Part shown: one piece after another, positions 49,853 to 57,340 of the stretch
How the letters are laid out: each line of letters opens with the position of its first letter
Numbering within the stretch: the first letter of the stretch is position 1
Assembly (NCBI RefSeq): GCF_001742225.1
Contig: NZ_CP017079.1
Location: 3,285-67,284 of the forward strand
Length of the DNA: 64,000 nt
From: Novosphingobium resinovorum
Lineage (GTDB): Bacteria; Pseudomonadota; Alphaproteobacteria; Sphingomonadales; Sphingomonadaceae
Direction of reading: 5' to 3'
Notes under the pieces: generated by a model
Seen by the model: only the letters and a program-made list of their open reading frames with translations
Told to the model about the DNA's origin: nothing
Databases searched by the model: none
Translations under genes and position numbers: made by a program

Positions 49853-50061
49853 CCGCATCACTCGCCGAGCGTCGCAGTCCGCTCACCATCAAGCCCGACC
49901 CGTCCAAGGCCGCGCAGGCGTGCCGCCTGCTGATCCGCGCCTATCTTGACGGCCCCGATGGCGTCGAATGGTCGGACGTCCAAGACGCCCTGACCGTCGC
50001 CCTGCAAGCCTTTCACTTGCCGGAGACGTTCGTTGAAACCGAGGGCGGACGATGGCAGTAA
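49849..50061 (+). CDS. Small hypothetical protein
   Basis: A 70-residue protein (PSKAAQACRLLIRAYLDGPD, DALTVALQAFHLPETFVETE). GTG start overlapping the upstream TGA. No family recognised. Confidence 0.5.
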   Translation: MTASLAERRSPLTIKPDPSKAAQACRLLIRAYLDGPDGVEWSDVQDALTVALQAFHLPETFVETEGGRWQ

Positions 50062-50108
50062 GGCACAGCACTTCGCGCCGTGGCTTCCGAAACACGCAGG
50101 AGAATTCA

Positions 50109-50555
50109 ATGCGGAACATCGCTCTAGTCCTGGCATTACTTGCCACCACTGGCCCCGTAGCAGCGCAGGATTACCTAGGCACGCATCTCGACTCGGTTCG
50201 AGACGAAACACTGCGTCGTCACCAACAGGACATGGTGACGGACAGGCCTGGCGAGAGAAGGTCCAAGGCGCCTCCGCGTACCACGCCGTCACGGCAGGTT
50301 TCGCAGGCCGAGCGGCAAGCCGCCTTCTCTAGAAACAAGGCCGAGTATCGTCGCAGGATGCTGCGGGACGGCCCCGCCGCAGCGAACCGATGGCTGGACG
50401 AGCAGGCTGGCGCAGCCCCGGCCGACGCCCGTCCGAGGGCGACAACGCGCACCGGCAAGACGAGCTGCAAGAAGGTTCGCTGGGTCAATCGCGCGACGCC
50501 GGGATTCGGTGGAGGCCCGATGACAATGAGCCGGGTCGCCGTCTGCGCGGACTAG
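50109..50555 (+). CDS. Small exported hypothetical protein
   Basis: A 148-residue protein with a clear signal peptide (MRNIALVLALLATTGPVAAQ). The mature part is Arg/Gln-rich and disordered, with a C-terminal conserved-looking end (KKVRWVNRATPGFGGGPMTM) and two cysteines. It probably resides in the periplasm. It follows two small overlapping genes. Confidence 0.6.
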   Translation: MRNIALVLALLATTGPVAAQDYLGTHLDSVRDETLRRHQQDMVTDRPGERRSKAPPRTTPSRQVSQAERQAAFSRNKAEYRRRMLRDGPAAANRWLDEQAGAAPADARPRATTRTGKTSCKKVRWVNRATPGFGGGPMTMSRVAVCAD

Positions 50556-50591
50556 TTTGCGAGGGACGCGATCCGCCCCGACCCGGCACGA

Positions 50592-50628
50592 CTTAAGCGC
50601 TTAAGCGAAGCCGCCCCTCGGGGCGGCC
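50592..50628. repeat. Palindrome CTTAAGCGCTTAAG and a GC-rich stem-loop
   Basis: CTTAAGCGCTTAAG at 50592-50605 is a perfect 14-bp palindrome. GCCGCCCC-TC-GGGGCGGC at 50611-50628 is a perfect 8-bp stem. Both lie just after the exported protein gene; the second is terminator-like but without a T run. Confidence 0.6.
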
Positions 50629-50636
50629 TGGTTCGC

Positions 50637-50852
50637 CTATCGCGACCCCGGCGTTGCGCCGGCGTCGGGTTCCTTGTTCGCAGCTCCGGCCGGCGGCCGC
50701 GTAGCATGCTCCGCACAGCTCACCCCTTCATTCCCTGCATTACAACCAGCTCCATCATTCTGCTGCACCACCACCAGGCGTGCCGTTGAGCTGTTGTTGC
50801 CGGGGTTAGGATCCACGACCCCCGCAGGTGGAGTCACCGTGGCCGTGCTGAC
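50637..50852 (-). pseudogene. Remnant of a DUF11-repeat surface protein
   Basis: On the minus strand the frame reads VSTATVTPPAGVVDPNPGNN, then SSTARLVVVQ, the end of a DUF11-type repeat found in large surface proteins, followed by a Cys-containing tail to a stop at 50637. Nothing recognisable precedes it in the same frame. It is a fragment left by rearrangement inside the gene-free stretch 50556-50932. Confidence 0.55.
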
Positions 50853-50878
50853 TAGCCGCAGCCGCCTAGCGGCCCGCA

Positions 50879-50904
50879 GCGGTGGCCGGGGAACCGGCCA
50901 CCGC
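50879..50904. repeat. 11-bp stem-loop before a small gene
   Basis: GCGGTGGCCGG-GGAA-CCGGCCACCGC, 28 bp upstream of ATG 50933. It resembles the GGTGG...CCACC palindromes of this region but has a different core. Confidence 0.6.
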
Positions 50905-50932
50905 ACCCGCAATCCGAGACAGGAGCCACGCC

Positions 50933-51193
50933 ATGAGCAACGACACCGAGACGGCAGCCCGTGCCCTGGTCGAAGCCACCCGCAGCGGCAAGCTCGGCGA
51001 CGCCTACCGCGTCCTGGACAAACGCCCCGTGGACGAGGTGCAGGCAATCGCCTTGCAGGCCGGATTCTCGTGCATCAGCCGCACCAACCGGCGCAGCTTC
51101 ATGGTGCACATCGTCCGCCAGGTGGCGGACGCCGCCCGCAACAAGACCGACGGCTACGGCCTGCGCGACCTCGCCGCCAAGGCGGCGCGCTGA
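50933..51193 (+). CDS. Small hypothetical protein
   Basis: An 86-residue protein (AARALVEATRSGKLGDAYRV, VQAIALQAGFSCISRTNRRS). No family recognised. AGGAGCC precedes the ATG at 50933. Confidence 0.5.
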   Translation: MSNDTETAARALVEATRSGKLGDAYRVLDKRPVDEVQAIALQAGFSCISRTNRRSFMVHIVRQVADAARNKTDGYGLRDLAAKAAR

Positions 51194-51244
51194 CGCCCGC
51201 CGCCAAGGGCCGTGACCGGCCCCTTAGCGCCGTGCGCGCCGGGG

Positions 51245-51505
51245 TTATTTGCGAGTAGCTGTGCGCTGTTGCTCCGCCACGTCGCGGATCATAGCTGCCC
51301 AGCATCCCAAGATCATGCCCTCTTCATTATCGACTTCGCTTGTGGCGACCGCATAGATACCCAGCAAGTTTGCAACCTCGCTCGCCTCGACAATGCCTTG
51401 GCGCGCAAGCAGCGTGGCAAACATCGAGAGTGCTCCCCCCATTGCCCGCACCAGCGGCGCATCTTGTAGCAGTCGGTCAAATTCGCGGGGCGGGTTACTG
51501 GACAT
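51245..51505 (-). CDS. Small hypothetical protein downstream of an XRE regulator
   Basis: An 86-residue helical protein (VRAMGGALSMFATLLARQGI, EEGMILGCWAAMIRDVAEQQ). No family recognised. It is 32 bp downstream of the XRE gene on the minus strand and is probably co-transcribed, so it may be the effector the XRE protein controls. Confidence 0.5.
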   Translation of the reverse strand: MSSNPPREFDRLLQDAPLVRAMGGALSMFATLLARQGIVEASEVANLLGIYAVATSEVDNEEGMILGCWAAMIRDVAEQQRTATRK

Positions 51506-51537
51506 AGATTGTTCCGATCAAATTAAGCGACTGCCTT

Positions 51538-51795
51538 TCAGGACTTATCGCGGGAAGTGCTATCCGCTGCCAATAATTCGACAACCGATAATCCGAAAAC
51601 ATCGGCAAGGCTCTCCAAGGTAGCAAGCGTTGGATTACCATGTCCGCGCACCATGTATGAAATATGTGACGCCGCAACGCCCGAGCGTTCGGACAACTCC
51701 CCTTGAGTTATGCCTAGTTTCTTTAGTTCGCGAGCGATGTTGGCCCCTAGCTGGGCCATCAACGGCGATGTTCGTTTCAGGTATATGGTTGGCAT
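51538..51795 (-). CDS. XRE-family transcriptional regulator
   Basis: An 85-residue protein with one HTH (LGITQGELSERSGVAASHIS, YMVRGHGNPTLATLESLADV). It is divergent from the sigma-like gene at 51945. The 150-bp region between them holds several GCGCA/TGCGC half-sites (51796-51944), probably its operators. Confidence 0.8.
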   Translation of the reverse strand: MPTIYLKRTSPLMAQLGANIARELKKLGITQGELSERSGVAASHISYMVRGHGNPTLATLESLADVFGLSVVELLAADSTSRDKS

Positions 51796-51944
51796 CGTGT
51801 TCGCGTCCTTCTGGCTAGGCGCAGAATGTCGGCACGGGCAGCATGGCGCAATAGGGTTGCTCTAGAAGCTATTTGCGCCATGGCTTTCGCGCCTAGCGCA
51901 GATGGTATAGATTGTGCGCCATGTTCGTGCTGGAACATGGGATA
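51796..51944. promoter_or_regulatory. Divergent promoter region with repeated GCGC half-sites
   Basis: CTAGGCGCA, ATGGCGCAATAGG, TTTGCGCCATGG, CTAGCGCAGATGG and TGTGCGCCATG occur within 130 bp, partly as inverted pairs. A TATAGAT box lies before the plus-strand gene. This fits control by the XRE protein of both directions. Confidence 0.55.
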
Positions 51945-52679
51945 ATGAACATGCAGTCACCGATCGCGCTGTTTAATGCGAAGCTTGCCAAGACGGCGAA
52001 CCATAGCGCAACGGCTTCGGCTGATAGCCTCGGCGGCAGCGCGATCGAGCGGATCAACGATCCTCACATTATGGACAAACTGCTAGCAACTCTCGAACCG
52101 CGAGAAGAGCAAATTGTGCGCCTAAGGATTGGTGGTCCCGAGGGGGAAGCGCAAACGCAGCGAACAGTGGCAAGTGTGGTGGGGCTTTCGCCTGGTTCGA
52201 TCGGACAGATCGAAGCAAAGGCCTACAGACGGATGCGATGGGTGATGAACAATCTCGGCACGGACGCGGCCGTGCTCGATGCGCTCATTGCGAAGCGAAA
52301 TGCTGATAGGGCGCGGGAAGAGGAAGTTGCCGCTAGCGCGGCCGAAGCAGCGGCCAGAGAGCAGGACCAAAAAAGGATTGATGCTCGACACCGCGATGAA
52401 AGGCGGCGCGCGAAAGCTCGAAAGCGAGCGTGGGAGCGCCAGCTACGCAAGGCGGAGGAACAGCACCAGGCCTTGAATGATGAGGCGGCTTATCTTGCGC
52501 AGCGCATAATCGCGCTAGAAGGACGGAACCGGGTCATTCGCATGTTTCTCCCCCGCAATTCTGAGCTTGAGCGATTGCGCGCAAGAGCGCGCCAGTGCGG
52601 AATTGAAATCGCACAAGCGGACGCAGGCATTGCCAAGCTTCGCTCATCGCCGCCCGAGGGGCCTGACCTTGCTGACTGA
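51945..52679 (+). CDS. Sigma-70 region-4-like protein with coiled-coil tail
   Basis: A 244-residue protein. Residues about 35-100 look like sigma-70 region 4 (LEPREEQIVRLRIGG..., TVASVVGLSPGSIGQIEAKA, YRRMRW). No region 2 is present. The rest is a long charged coiled coil (about 115-200) and a short tail. It could be a DNA-binding adaptor that uses the sigma-like HTH. Its end overlaps the recombinase gene. ATGs at 51921 and 51951 are alternative starts. Confidence 0.65.
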   Translation: MNMQSPIALFNAKLAKTANHSATASADSLGGSAIERINDPHIMDKLLATLEPREEQIVRLRIGGPEGEAQTQRTVASVVGLSPGSIGQIEAKAYRRMRWVMNNLGTDAAVLDALIAKRNADRAREEEVAASAAEAAAREQDQKRIDARHRDERRRAKARKRAWERQLRKAEEQHQALNDEAAYLAQRIIALEGRNRVIRMFLPRNSELERLRARARQCGIEIAQADAGIAKLRSSPPEGPDLAD

Positions 52680-53361
52680 GAACGTTCCTTCCCCTGCCCC
52701 ACAGATTGCCCGCGTCTATCTGCGCGTCAGCACCGACGCGCAGGATTTGCGTCGCCAAGACGCGATCGTGGGCGAAGCAAAGGCCGCAGGCTACTATGTC
52801 GCGGCGGTCTATCGAGAGAAGGCATCGGGTGCCCGCGCCGACCGCCCCGAGCTTTTGCGAATGATTGCCGATCTTCAACCCGGCGAAGTAGTGATCGCGG
52901 AGAAGATCGACCGGATAAGTCGTCTCCCCTTGACCGAGGCTGAGCAGCTGGTTGAGACAATTCGTGCGCGAGGCGCGCGACTTGCCATTCCCGGCGTCGT
53001 GGACCTGTCCGACCTCGCGGCCGATGCCGATGGCATCGCCCGCATCGTGCTCGAATCTGTTCAGGCGATGCTCTTGAAGATCGCCTTACAGATGGCCCAC
53101 GACGATTACACCGATCGCCGCGAGCGACAGCGCCAGGGTATCGCCTTGGCAAAAGCCGCAGGTCGCAGCGGAGGGCGCAAAGGCGATCGGGCAACGCACG
53201 CCCGCATTGTGGCATTGCGCGAGGCGGGCAAGAGCATTGCCAAAACGGCAGAGCTGGCCGATTGCGACCGCAGCACAGTCAAGCGAGTATGGGCGGCGCA
53301 TCGCGCCGCCCAGGTGCAAGAACCCAGCCCTCAGCGAAATCACCGTGAGCGGAAACGCTGA
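52669..53361 (+). CDS. Serine recombinase (resolvase/invertase family)
   Basis: A 230-residue protein. The catalytic serine is in YLRVSTDAQDL, then EKIDRISRLP, and a C-terminal HTH (KSIAKTAELADCDRSTVKRV). The start is a TTG inside the end of the sigma-like gene (52669), the only nearby start in frame. It is probably a plasmid multimer-resolution or invertase protein. A GGTGGCAGCTGCCACC site is 27 bp after its stop. Confidence 0.85.
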   Translation: MLTENVPSPAPQIARVYLRVSTDAQDLRRQDAIVGEAKAAGYYVAAVYREKASGARADRPELLRMIADLQPGEVVIAEKIDRISRLPLTEAEQLVETIRARGARLAIPGVVDLSDLAADADGIARIVLESVQAMLLKIALQMAHDDYTDRRERQRQGIALAKAAGRSGGRKGDRATHARIVALREAGKSIAKTAELADCDRSTVKRVWAAHRAAQVQEPSPQRNHRERKR

Positions 53362-53387
53362 TTGCCCTTTCTGTTCGGCTTCGCGCC

Positions 53388-53403
53388 GGTGGCAGCTGCC
53401 ACC
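53388..53403. repeat. GGTGGCAGCTGCCACC palindrome, site 7
   Basis: A perfect copy, extended to GCCGGT...ACCGGC (53385-53406), 27 bp after the recombinase gene. Confidence 0.85.
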
Positions 53404-53522
53404 GGCAGTCCCCTGCCCGCGTCAACGGACTGCCAGCCAGGGAAAGAGCGGCGGAGCCGCGACAGGGTTTTCCAATCGCCCCCATGCCGATCGAGCGCAG
53501 CGACCTATGGGCGCCAATGGCC

Positions 53523-53538
53523 GGTGGCAGCTGCCACC
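53523..53538. repeat. GGTGGCAGCTGCCACC palindrome, site 8
   Basis: A perfect copy in the ssb leader, 217 bp before the ssb start. Confidence 0.85.
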
Positions 53539-53754
53539 ACCGCCAGTCCAAATTGCTGCATCTACTCGGGCGGTTTCCTTTGGGCGTTGCTGTCTGACGG
53601 ATACGAACTGCGCATCGCCACTAATGCGGGCAAGCAGAAAACCGGCCTTCGGCCTTGGGTTTCCGCAAGCGGACCCTCCCATTTTCAGCTTGCCCGCGTG
53701 GCTCAGCTCCGCCGCAAAAAATCCGTCAGCAACGCTTATCCAAAGGAGACTACC

Positions 53755-54069
53755 ATGCAGAACATCGCTGAATTTCGGATCATCGGCCGCGTTGGCAGTG
53801 TCGATACGACCGATAAAGTCACCCACGTTTCCGTCGCCGCGAACTACAACCGCAAGGATGGCGATGAATGGAAGACCGATACGCACTGGAACCGTGTGAC
53901 GTTCTTCCGCCAGCTGGCAGAGCGCGCCGCTGATCTGGGCAAGGGCGACCTCGTTCACATCACCGGACGGGTCCGCCAGAACAGCTACGAGAGCAATGGC
54001 GAAACCCGCTACTCGGTGGACCTGATCGCTGAGGGGCTGGGCATCCTGACGAGGGGCGGGGCTGATTAA
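53755..54069 (+). CDS. ssb: Single-stranded DNA-binding protein, short plasmid type
   Basis: A 104-residue protein with only an OB-fold: EFRIIGRVGSVDTTDKVTHV, THWNRVTFFRQLAERAADLG and KGDLVHITGRVRQNSYE. It lacks the acidic C-terminal tail of housekeeping SSB, so it should not recruit the usual SSB partner proteins. SSB genes are typical of leading regions, where they coat the incoming strand. It is followed by a rho-independent terminator. Confidence 0.9.
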   Translation: MQNIAEFRIIGRVGSVDTTDKVTHVSVAANYNRKDGDEWKTDTHWNRVTFFRQLAERAADLGKGDLVHITGRVRQNSYESNGETRYSVDLIAEGLGILTRGGAD

Positions 54070-54093
54070 GCCCCCTCCCTTTCCCCATAAGAC

Positions 54094-54119
54094 GGGCGGC
54101 CTAGCGGCCGCCCTTTTTT
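54094..54119 (+). terminator. Rho-independent terminator of ssb
   Basis: GGGCGGCC-TAGC-GGCCGCCC followed by six T, 24 bp after the ssb stop. Confidence 0.9.
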
Positions 54120-54139
54120 GTGGACAATGCCTCTCATAG

Positions 54140-54158
54140 ACCCTAACGATAATAGGGT
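54140..54158. promoter_or_regulatory. Operator candidate for the HTH gene at 54178
   Basis: ACCCTA-ACGATAA-TAGGGT is a perfect 6-bp inverted repeat, 19 bp before the GTG start of the small HTH gene. Confidence 0.6.
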
Positions 54159-54177
54159 TTAATTTTGCGAGGCATTT

Positions 54178-54429
54178 GTGGCGGCCAAACTGTTCAATCG
54201 TGTAGCGAGCTTGCGCATCGCTGCCGGACTTACGCAATCCGAGCTGGCGGCGAGGATTCACGTCTCACCTGAAACAGTCGCCGCCATCGAGAACGGCAGG
54301 CAGGACGCCACTTTGATAACGGCGCTCCGAATGTCCCACGCACTGCGAACTCAAGTGCCGAACATCTTTAGGGAGCAGCCTTTCCCTAAGCTGATCGGCT
54401 CCGATCGAGGCGAGAGCCGCACAGCTTAG
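54178..54429 (+). CDS. Small XRE-family HTH regulator
   Basis: An 83-residue protein with LTQSELAARIHVSPETVAAI and ENGRQDATLITALRMSHAL. It is similar to the small regulators that head plasmid partition operons. GTG start at 54178. It is followed after 9 bp by a membrane protein gene and then parA, so it may control the partition region. Confidence 0.75.
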   Translation: MAAKLFNRVASLRIAAGLTQSELAARIHVSPETVAAIENGRQDATLITALRMSHALRTQVPNIFREQPFPKLIGSDRGESRTA

Positions 54430-54438
54430 GAGGTCACT

Positions 54439-54786
54439 ATGCGCCGTCAGATCGTCAGCAAACTCCGGCGTGCAGCAAGCGCGCTACGGACGGCTATGCT
54501 TTTGGCGTGGCTTATCCTGCTGATCGCAGCTGGCGCGCTCATGCTGATCGTGGCTCTTATTGTCGCCACGCTGGCCCACGCTGCCTTTGGCTGGTGGGGC
54601 GTGGCCGTGGTCGCAGCTTTCGTGCTGGCGGCTATCTTCGGCAAAGATCCACCGACCGAACCAACCAGCCCGCGTCGCAAGCGCAAGGGCCTTCACCTGA
54701 ATGACGATCCGAACCCATGGTATATGCAGTCGCAGTATCGCTTCGGATCGGGAAATAGCGCCGCCCATAACCGCTGGCACAAGTAG
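54439..54786 (+). CDS. Small membrane protein upstream of parA
   Basis: A 115-residue protein with two membrane segments (TAMLLAWLILLIAAGALMLI, WWGVAVVAAFVLAAIFG) and a basic, disordered tail. TTAGGAGG precedes the ATG. No family recognised. Confidence 0.6.
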   Translation: MRRQIVSKLRRAASALRTAMLLAWLILLIAAGALMLIVALIVATLAHAAFGWWGVAVVAAFVLAAIFGKDPPTEPTSPRRKRKGLHLNDDPNPWYMQSQYRFGSGNSAAHNRWHK

Positions 54787-54816
54787 CCCGTGGCGCAGCC
54801 ATTGAAGGGATTCTCA

Positions 54817-55575
54817 ATGCGAACAATCGTAGTGACTAATGAGCGCGGTGGCATCGGCAAGACCACGCTTACCTGTCATATCGCGTGGCATCTGGCCGAG
54901 CAGGGCAAGCGTGTCGTGGTCCTTGACCTGGACAAGCAATGCCACAGTGCCGGAATGCTGAAAGCCGAGTTCGAGCAGATCGGGCCGGTTCAGTCGATAC
55001 TCGACTTCGCCCCCGTCGAGGAACCTCCGGCGCTGGCTTGCTTCAAGAACACGAGGCAAGTGGTCGAACTGACGACTGACGGCCCGCAGCAGGGCCAGCA
55101 CATCGCCGCCTATGTTCGCGCCATTCGTGCCGGCCTTGCCAAGCACTACGACTATTGCGTGATCGACACGGCCCCGGCTTGGGATGGCCGCAACCTTATG
55201 GCGCTGATCGCATCCGATTATGTCGCGGTGCCTTTAGACCCCGACAAAACCGCACGGCAATCGCTCAACGAGATTTCGCAAAGCATCAGCCTTGCCAATA
55301 AGGTTCGGGGGGAGGGCAACGAAACCCGCTTCGGGATCGTGTTCAATCGTGTGCAGACGACGAGTGAAGTGTCTAAAATGCTCATGGAGCGGATCGGGCA
55401 GGCGCTACCCGCCAATGTTGTCCCGCATACCATCCCGCACCGCGAGCATATGCGCGAGGCGGCCCTTCTCGAAATTCCCGTGTGGCGACTTGCCAAGGAT
55501 ACGCGCCGCAGCGCGCCGGTCCTGCGCGAAGTCGTCTCCTACATTGTCGATCAAGCTGAGAGGGAAGCCGCATGA
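54817..55575 (+). CDS. parA: ParA-family ATPase of replicon B
   Basis: A 252-residue protein. The deviant Walker A is NERGGIGKTTL (the usual signature Lys is Arg here: RGGIGKT), then VVVLDLDKQ, and DYCVIDTAPAWDG as Walker B. It is larger than the replicon A ParA and pairs with a ParB of the KorB/Spo0J type encoded directly downstream (ATGA overlap). The start at 54817 has AAGGGA upstream. It moves or positions the plasmid. Confidence 0.88.
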   Translation: MRTIVVTNERGGIGKTTLTCHIAWHLAEQGKRVVVLDLDKQCHSAGMLKAEFEQIGPVQSILDFAPVEEPPALACFKNTRQVVELTTDGPQQGQHIAAYVRAIRAGLAKHYDYCVIDTAPAWDGRNLMALIASDYVAVPLDPDKTARQSLNEISQSISLANKVRGEGNETRFGIVFNRVQTTSEVSKMLMERIGQALPANVVPHTIPHREHMREAALLEIPVWRLAKDTRRSAPVLREVVSYIVDQAEREAA

Positions 55576-56597
55576 GCAAGGCAGCTGTCAAACCGGCGAA
55601 GAAGAGCTTTGCCGACTTCGATATGGACGCGATGGATTTTTCGGCCGTCCCCGCGAATACCGAGTTCAAGGCAGCTGGGCGGTTTCAGCGCCTTCCGCTC
55701 GCTGACATTGATCCAGACCCCGCGCAGGTTCGCCGGGAGTTCGACCAGGCCGAGATTGATGCACTGGCCGCGACCATCAAGGACCGCGGCTTGCTGCAAC
55801 CCATCGTCGTCGCGCCAACATCGAACGGCCGCTACATCATCCGATACGGCGAGCGGCGCTACCGCGCGTGCCGCCAGCTTGGTTTCGACCAGATCGACAC
55901 CGTTCTGGATCAGGCCGACGCCGAACGCGATATTGGCCTCGACCAGTTTCTTGAGAACGAACAACGCCAAGCCCTAAGTCTGGCCGAGCGCGTCAGTTTC
56001 ATCGCGAGCCGCGTCAGTGACACGCTTTCGACAAAGGATCTAGCCGCGCGCATCGCCAAGCCGCATTCGGAAGTGAAGCGCCTCTACTCGCTGCGCACCT
56101 TGCCCGAGGACATTCTTGCCGCGTTGAAGAATTGTTCTCCGCGCGCCGCCGTCGCCATCAAACACGCGATCGAGCTGGACGAGGAGGCCACGCGCAATTT
56201 CGTGGTCACGAATGAAAATCCGACAGCCGCCGCCTGCGAGCAGTTTCTTGCCACGCTCCAAGGCGGTCCCGATGAAGAGAGCGCTCAGGCCGGCGCCGCT
56301 AAACCGAATGACGATTCAGCGCTGCCCCAAGAATCGCGCGCGCCGGTGGCAGCTGCCACCAGTGCAGCAGATGAGCGTCGGGAGCGGCCCGAACTGGATG
56401 CCGGCGACGACGAGCGGGAAGGGGAGGGCGCTGCGCTTGCCGAGCGTTCCGATCACAAGCCGCGCACCCCCCGTCAGCCGAAAGAGGCCAACGACGCACC
56501 GGCCATCATCATTCAGGGCCGTCGCGGGATTGTTCTCAGCGGCCAGGTCACGGTTCGGTTCGACGGCGAGGCTGCGCCCCAAACCTTCGACTTCTGA
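55572..56597 (+). CDS. parB: ParB-family partition protein of replicon B
   Basis: A 341-residue protein with an N-terminal ParB domain (RYGERRYRACRQL, 91-103; FLENEQRQALSLAE), a central HTH (STKDLAARIAKPHSEVKRLY) and an acidic, low-complexity linker before a C-terminal domain. It overlaps the parA stop. The gene itself contains a GGTGGCAGCTGCCACC site at 56345-56360, and nine others lie up to 21 kb away, so ParB is a reasonable candidate for binding that palindrome. Confidence 0.88.
   Translation: MSKAAVKPAKKSFADFDMDAMDFSAVPANTEFKAAGRFQRLPLADIDPDPAQVRREFDQAEIDALAATIKDRGLLQPIVVAPTSNGRYIIRYGERRYRACRQLGFDQIDTVLDQADAERDIGLDQFLENEQRQALSLAERVSFIASRVSDTLSTKDLAARIAKPHSEVKRLYSLRTLPEDILAALKNCSPRAAVAIKHAIELDEEATRNFVVTNENPTAAACEQFLATLQGGPDEESAQAGAAKPNDDSALPQESRAPVAAATSAADERRERPELDAGDDEREGEGAALAERSDHKPRTPRQPKEANDAPAIIIQGRRGIVLSGQVTVRFDGEAAPQTFDF
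56345..56360. repeat. GGTGGCAGCTGCCACC palindrome, site 9 (inside parB)
   Basis: A perfect copy within the low-complexity linker coding part of parB, where it encodes VAAAT. It is the only copy inside a recognised gene. Confidence 0.85.
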
Positions 56598-56650
56598 TAG
56601 CTTTTACCGTCCACGTTCACTCAGCATTGAGGCGGCGTGGAATTTTGAAG

Positions 56651-56675
56651 CGGTGGCAGTTGCCACCGCTTTTTG
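56651..56675 (+). terminator. Terminator formed by a GGTGGCAGTTGCCACC palindrome, site 10
   Basis: AGCGGTGGCAGTTGCCACCGCT (two parts around the centre, one change from the consensus) is followed by TTTTTG. It lies 53 bp after parB. This is the only site of the family with a T run, so terminator action is likely here. Confidence 0.75.
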
Positions 56676-56678
56676 TTT

Positions 56679-56788
56679 GTGGGGTAGGTATCTACTTTAT
56701 GGCAGGATAAGCCTTGCGGCGGCTAATGTTAACCGATACGCTCAATCCTATCGGATCGCGCTTCACGGTTGGGAGATACCTACCCCAC
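56679..56788. other. Candidate oriT of replicon B with 15-bp inverted repeats
   Basis: GTGGGGTAGGTATCT (56679-56693) and its perfect inverse (56774-56788) frame an 80-bp region directly before mobC. On the minus strand the region contains TATCCTGC (56709-56702), the core of the IncP/RP4-type nic site. If nicked there, the minus strand would be transferred, leading leftwards into parB, ssb, ardC and the other plus-strand genes. Confidence 0.6.
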
Positions 56789-57340
56789 ATGGAAAAGACG
56801 CTGGGCTTCAAGATCGAGGCGGCCAAGCTCGCAAAGATCGACGCGCTCGCGCAGACGAGGGGAGGGCGCGGCCCCTTCATGCGTCAGCTGGTTGACGCGG
56901 TGCTCAGGCAGTCCGGGGCGGCCATCGAGGCCGCGCCTGTTGCCGACCGCGAGGCCGCTGGCGAGCACCGCCTTTATCTTCGGCCCACCGAAACCGAACT
57001 GGCCGTGATCCGCCATCGCGCAAAGGAGCGCCGCATGACCCCGGCGACCTGGGCGATGGCTCTTGTGCGGCGACACATCGGCATTGCCGCGCCTGTCGAT
57101 CGCGAGTTGCGCGAAGAGCTGTTGAATTGCCGTCAGGCGTTACAGCGCATTGGCCGCAACGTGAATCAGATCGCCCGAGCGGCGAACAAGATGGCGCTGG
57201 CGGACAATGCAGCGGAGATCGCCGGCGAGCTGCATAAGGTCAACGACCTGCGCGCGGCGATCGGCGCGGCCGTCGAAGGTATCGGTGCAGCCACGAAGGC
57301 CGATCTTGTCTATTGGGAGGTGCCCGGTGAGCGACTTTGA
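56789..57340 (+). CDS. mobC: MobC-like mobilisation protein
   Basis: A 183-residue protein. The N-terminal ribbon-helix-helix-like part (KTLGFKIEAAKLAKIDALAQ) is followed by a MobC block in the C-terminal half (CRQALQRIGRNVNQIARAAN). MobC proteins bind oriT beside the nick and help the relaxase. The ATG at 56789 directly follows the right arm of the 15-bp inverted repeat, so MobC may also repress itself. The relaxase gene overlaps its end. Confidence 0.8.
   Translation: MEKTLGFKIEAAKLAKIDALAQTRGGRGPFMRQLVDAVLRQSGAAIEAAPVADREAAGEHRLYLRPTETELAVIRHRAKERRMTPATWAMALVRRHIGIAAPVDRELREELLNCRQALQRIGRNVNQIARAANKMALADNAAEIAGELHKVNDLRAAIGAAVEGIGAATKADLVYWEVPGERL

Larger units (their letters stand above)
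53362..53754 (+). promoter_or_regulatory. Long leader of ssb with two GGTGGCAGCTGCCACC palindromes
   Basis: 393 bp without a convincing gene. Palindrome sites are at 53388-53403 (extended to 22 bp, 53385-53406) and 53523-53538. An open frame through the region reads the palindrome as VAAAT, which is not protein-like. It ends AAAGGAGACTACC before the ssb ATG. Sequence similarity to L1-L3 is not seen. Confidence 0.6.

Noticed and set aside
35806..56675. GGTGGCAGCTGCCACC sites as ordinary rho-independent terminators
   Set aside because: Only the copy at 56652 is followed by a T run; one lies inside parB and two inside leaders. A shared terminator alone does not explain them.
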